Below are positions 62,248 through 64,000 of a stretch of 64,000 bases of DNA, in pieces. A model generated the notes under the pieces. The model did no database searches, was not told the origin of the DNA, and saw only the letters and a program-made list of their open reading frames with translations. A program made the position numbers and the translations under genes. Every line of letters begins with the position of its first letter. The stretch's first letter is position 1. Source of the DNA: Glandiceps talaboti (lineage: Eukaryota > Hemichordata > Enteropneusta > Spengelidae); NCBI RefSeq assembly GCF_964340395.1, contig NC_135553.1, forward strand, positions 12,700,501 to 12,764,500. The letters are read 5' to 3'.

Positions 62248-62606
62248 GTCACACCACTTTAGACAACATTTCCCGACGAGAAACTATTCTCTCCTTTTTA
62301 GTGACCTACCAAAATATGCCAATAACTTGTTAAAACTAAAAGCTACATCAATAATATTTTCAGGACAAGTGCGCTTTGGTATCGCAAATGTATGTATCGA
62401 ATTATATTGAATTTGAAGCATGCATTCTTGAGATATAGCCTAATTACCGAAAACCATTAATTGTATAAATTGCTATAAATTGTTAATATTGATAGGATGT
62501 TTACCGAAACCTAATCAGTTCTTGTCACTACCCTACAGAACACATGCAATAAATTTCGTTTGAATTGAGTCAGTCGTTATTTAGAAAATGGTGATATTAT
62601 AATAAA
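62248..62606. repeat. Tandem repeat family, copy 1
   Basis: About 360 nt starting ACCACTTTAGACAACATTTC. It matches 62608-62938 over nearly its whole length, including CAATAACTT, ATATTTTCAGGACA, TGGTATCGCAAATGTATGTA and TTTCGTTTGAATTGAGTCAG. Confidence 0.85.
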
Positions 62607-62607
62607 A

Positions 62608-62938
62608 GTCGCACCACTTTAGACAACATTTCCTGACAAGAAACTATTTTTGTCTTTTTTTGTGGCCTACAGAAAATATGCCAATAACTTATTAAAACTA
62701 AAAGCTACATTAGTAATATTTTCAGGACAGGTGCGCCTTGGTATCGCAAATGTATGTACCAGGTTATTATGAATTTGGAGAGTGCATTCTTGAGACATAA
62801 CCTAATTACCGAAAACAATTAATTATGTATAGTCATGGGATGTTTACTAAAACCTAATCAGTTCTTGGCATTACCTAACGGAACATGTGTACAAAATTTC
62901 GTTTGAATTGAGTCAGCCGTTTTGGAGAAAACGATGAC
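62608..62938. repeat. Tandem repeat family, copy 2
   Basis: Second copy of the 62248 unit, with substitutions and small deletions. It ends in AGCCGTTTTGGAGAAAACGATGACACAGACA and runs directly into a CAGA/CACA microsatellite, as the 3' ends of many invertebrate retroelements do. Confidence 0.8.
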
Positions 62939-62992
62939 ACAGACACACAGACAGACAGACAGACACACACACACAGACACACGGACACACAG
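62939..62992. repeat. (CAGA)n/(CA)n microsatellite
   Basis: Short array at the end of repeat copy 2. Confidence 0.9.
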
Positions 62993-64000
62993 CCTTTCAC
63001 CCACTAATACATCTCTTCCTTAAGGAAGAAAAAAACTACTTATGGTAAGGTATTCTGAAATGTACCAGAGATGTGTACACAGGTAATCATAACTGTGTAT
63101 TATATGTGTACTGCCTGTACATCGTTTTAATGAAAACTGATTTTACACAAACTCAAATCTTAAACTACACTTGTTCGCACTATTCACAGCACTGGTATCA
63201 ACTAGTTGATAAAACGGTACAGTCAGTACACATCTGTATAATACATATATTAAGTAACGATTTTGACATCACGGCAATGTTTGACAGTGGAAATCCCTAG
63301 GGTAGGCATAGACCCTCCACCATGGTGGAGGGTCTATGGGGTAGGGTAGCATACGTATATAATCGAGGGGGATACCGAAAACGAGGGGCAAGACACTAGA
63401 TGAATGGGGCACTAACAACGGTTACACCACACAGAATGTCCCTTTTCATGACTATAGCGATGTTGTCTCCTCTAACATTGGTTGAAGATTTACCTTTATA
63501 GCAAATTTCCGACCCAGACTAACATCGAGGGGTAGAATAAACATTGCACTCTGAGTGAACCGTTTGCTATCAAATATTATGTATTTAGTGCTACGACACT
63601 GTGTAACAGTAGACGCTTTTAAATACTCTTAATGCAGTCTTTTGATTGAAACCATTTACGACGTCTCGTCATAATGTAACCGTATTTACAACTCAAAAGT
63701 ATCAAACCATATGGTATATCTAGTTTTTTCCACAATTTACGAGTTTTAATTTCAAAGTTCACGCTGTAACTAACATATAATTCTTTCGCTTTGTCGAATT
63801 GCAAGTAATTATTCGCAGAGATGACACGCAAGTGATATCGTGGAATATGTGAGTGAACAGTTAACTGTTCAGGAAAAATTAAAATAATTCTGCGTCGAGG
63901 GCACGTTGTACGTCTGGGTAGGGTGGATACTACGTGTATATAACTTGGTTAAGTTTTACAGAACTAGCAAAAGAATGTATTTGTTAGGTTATACTTTGTT
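62993..64000. other. Non-coding right end
   Basis: No gene recognised. Contains the 32-bp palindrome at 63307-63338. Confidence 0.5.
63307..63338. mobile_element. 32-bp perfect palindrome, CATAGACCC family
   Basis: CATAGACCCTCCACCA followed at once by its exact reverse complement. GGGTAGG flanks it on both sides (63300-63306 and 63339-63345). The ends and the flanking-repeat length are the same as at 8948-8987. Confidence 0.6.

Overview
This window is animal nuclear DNA, probably from a marine invertebrate. The coding sequence is split by GT-AG introns, it is AT-rich, long simple-sequence arrays occur throughout, and the gene families (carboxylesterase/cholinesterase-like proteins and a polycystin-1-like protein) are metazoan. 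I cannot name the species. All recognised complete genes lie on the minus strand, so they read right to left.

Region 1 (about 5.7-21.5 kb) is a tandem cluster of four carboxylesterase/cholinesterase-like genes, A to D from left to right. Each has one large exon (signal peptide plus most of the alpha/beta-hydrolase domain) and one short second exon whose C-terminal end is hydrophobic. A and D look intact. B has a 2-nt frameshift. C has a (TTA)n expansion that creates a stop just before the hydrophobic tail. B and C lie in two consecutive duplication units of about 4 kb, and the duplication runs on into the second exon of D. A decayed esterase fragment on the plus strand at 23.7 kb abuts a 189-bp foldback element.

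Region 2 (28.5-54.4 kb) is one large polycystin-1-like gene. I could join 26 exons in a single open frame with matching splice phases, giving about 3,380 residues. In order these carry two LamG/pentraxin-like domains, a kringle, a WSC domain, about seven PKD repeats, a REJ region, a GPS cleavage site, a PLAT domain and the multi-pass polycystin channel region. The 5' end is uncertain: either an ATG at 54450 with a hydrophobic leader, or an exon further right. Two phase-compatible candidate exons near 56.1-56.8 kb resemble REJ/Ig-like sequence and may belong to an upstream relative.

Region 3 (the flanks, 1-5.7 kb, 21.5-28.5 kb and 56.8-64 kb) has no convincing genes. It holds microsatellites, foldback/MITE-like elements, two tiny palindromes with CATAGACCC ends flanked by 7-bp direct repeats, and a repeat family duplicated in tandem at 62.2-62.9 kb.

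The esterases are predicted to be secreted or surface enzymes and the polycystin a surface receptor/channel. Nothing in the sequence links the two functionally.
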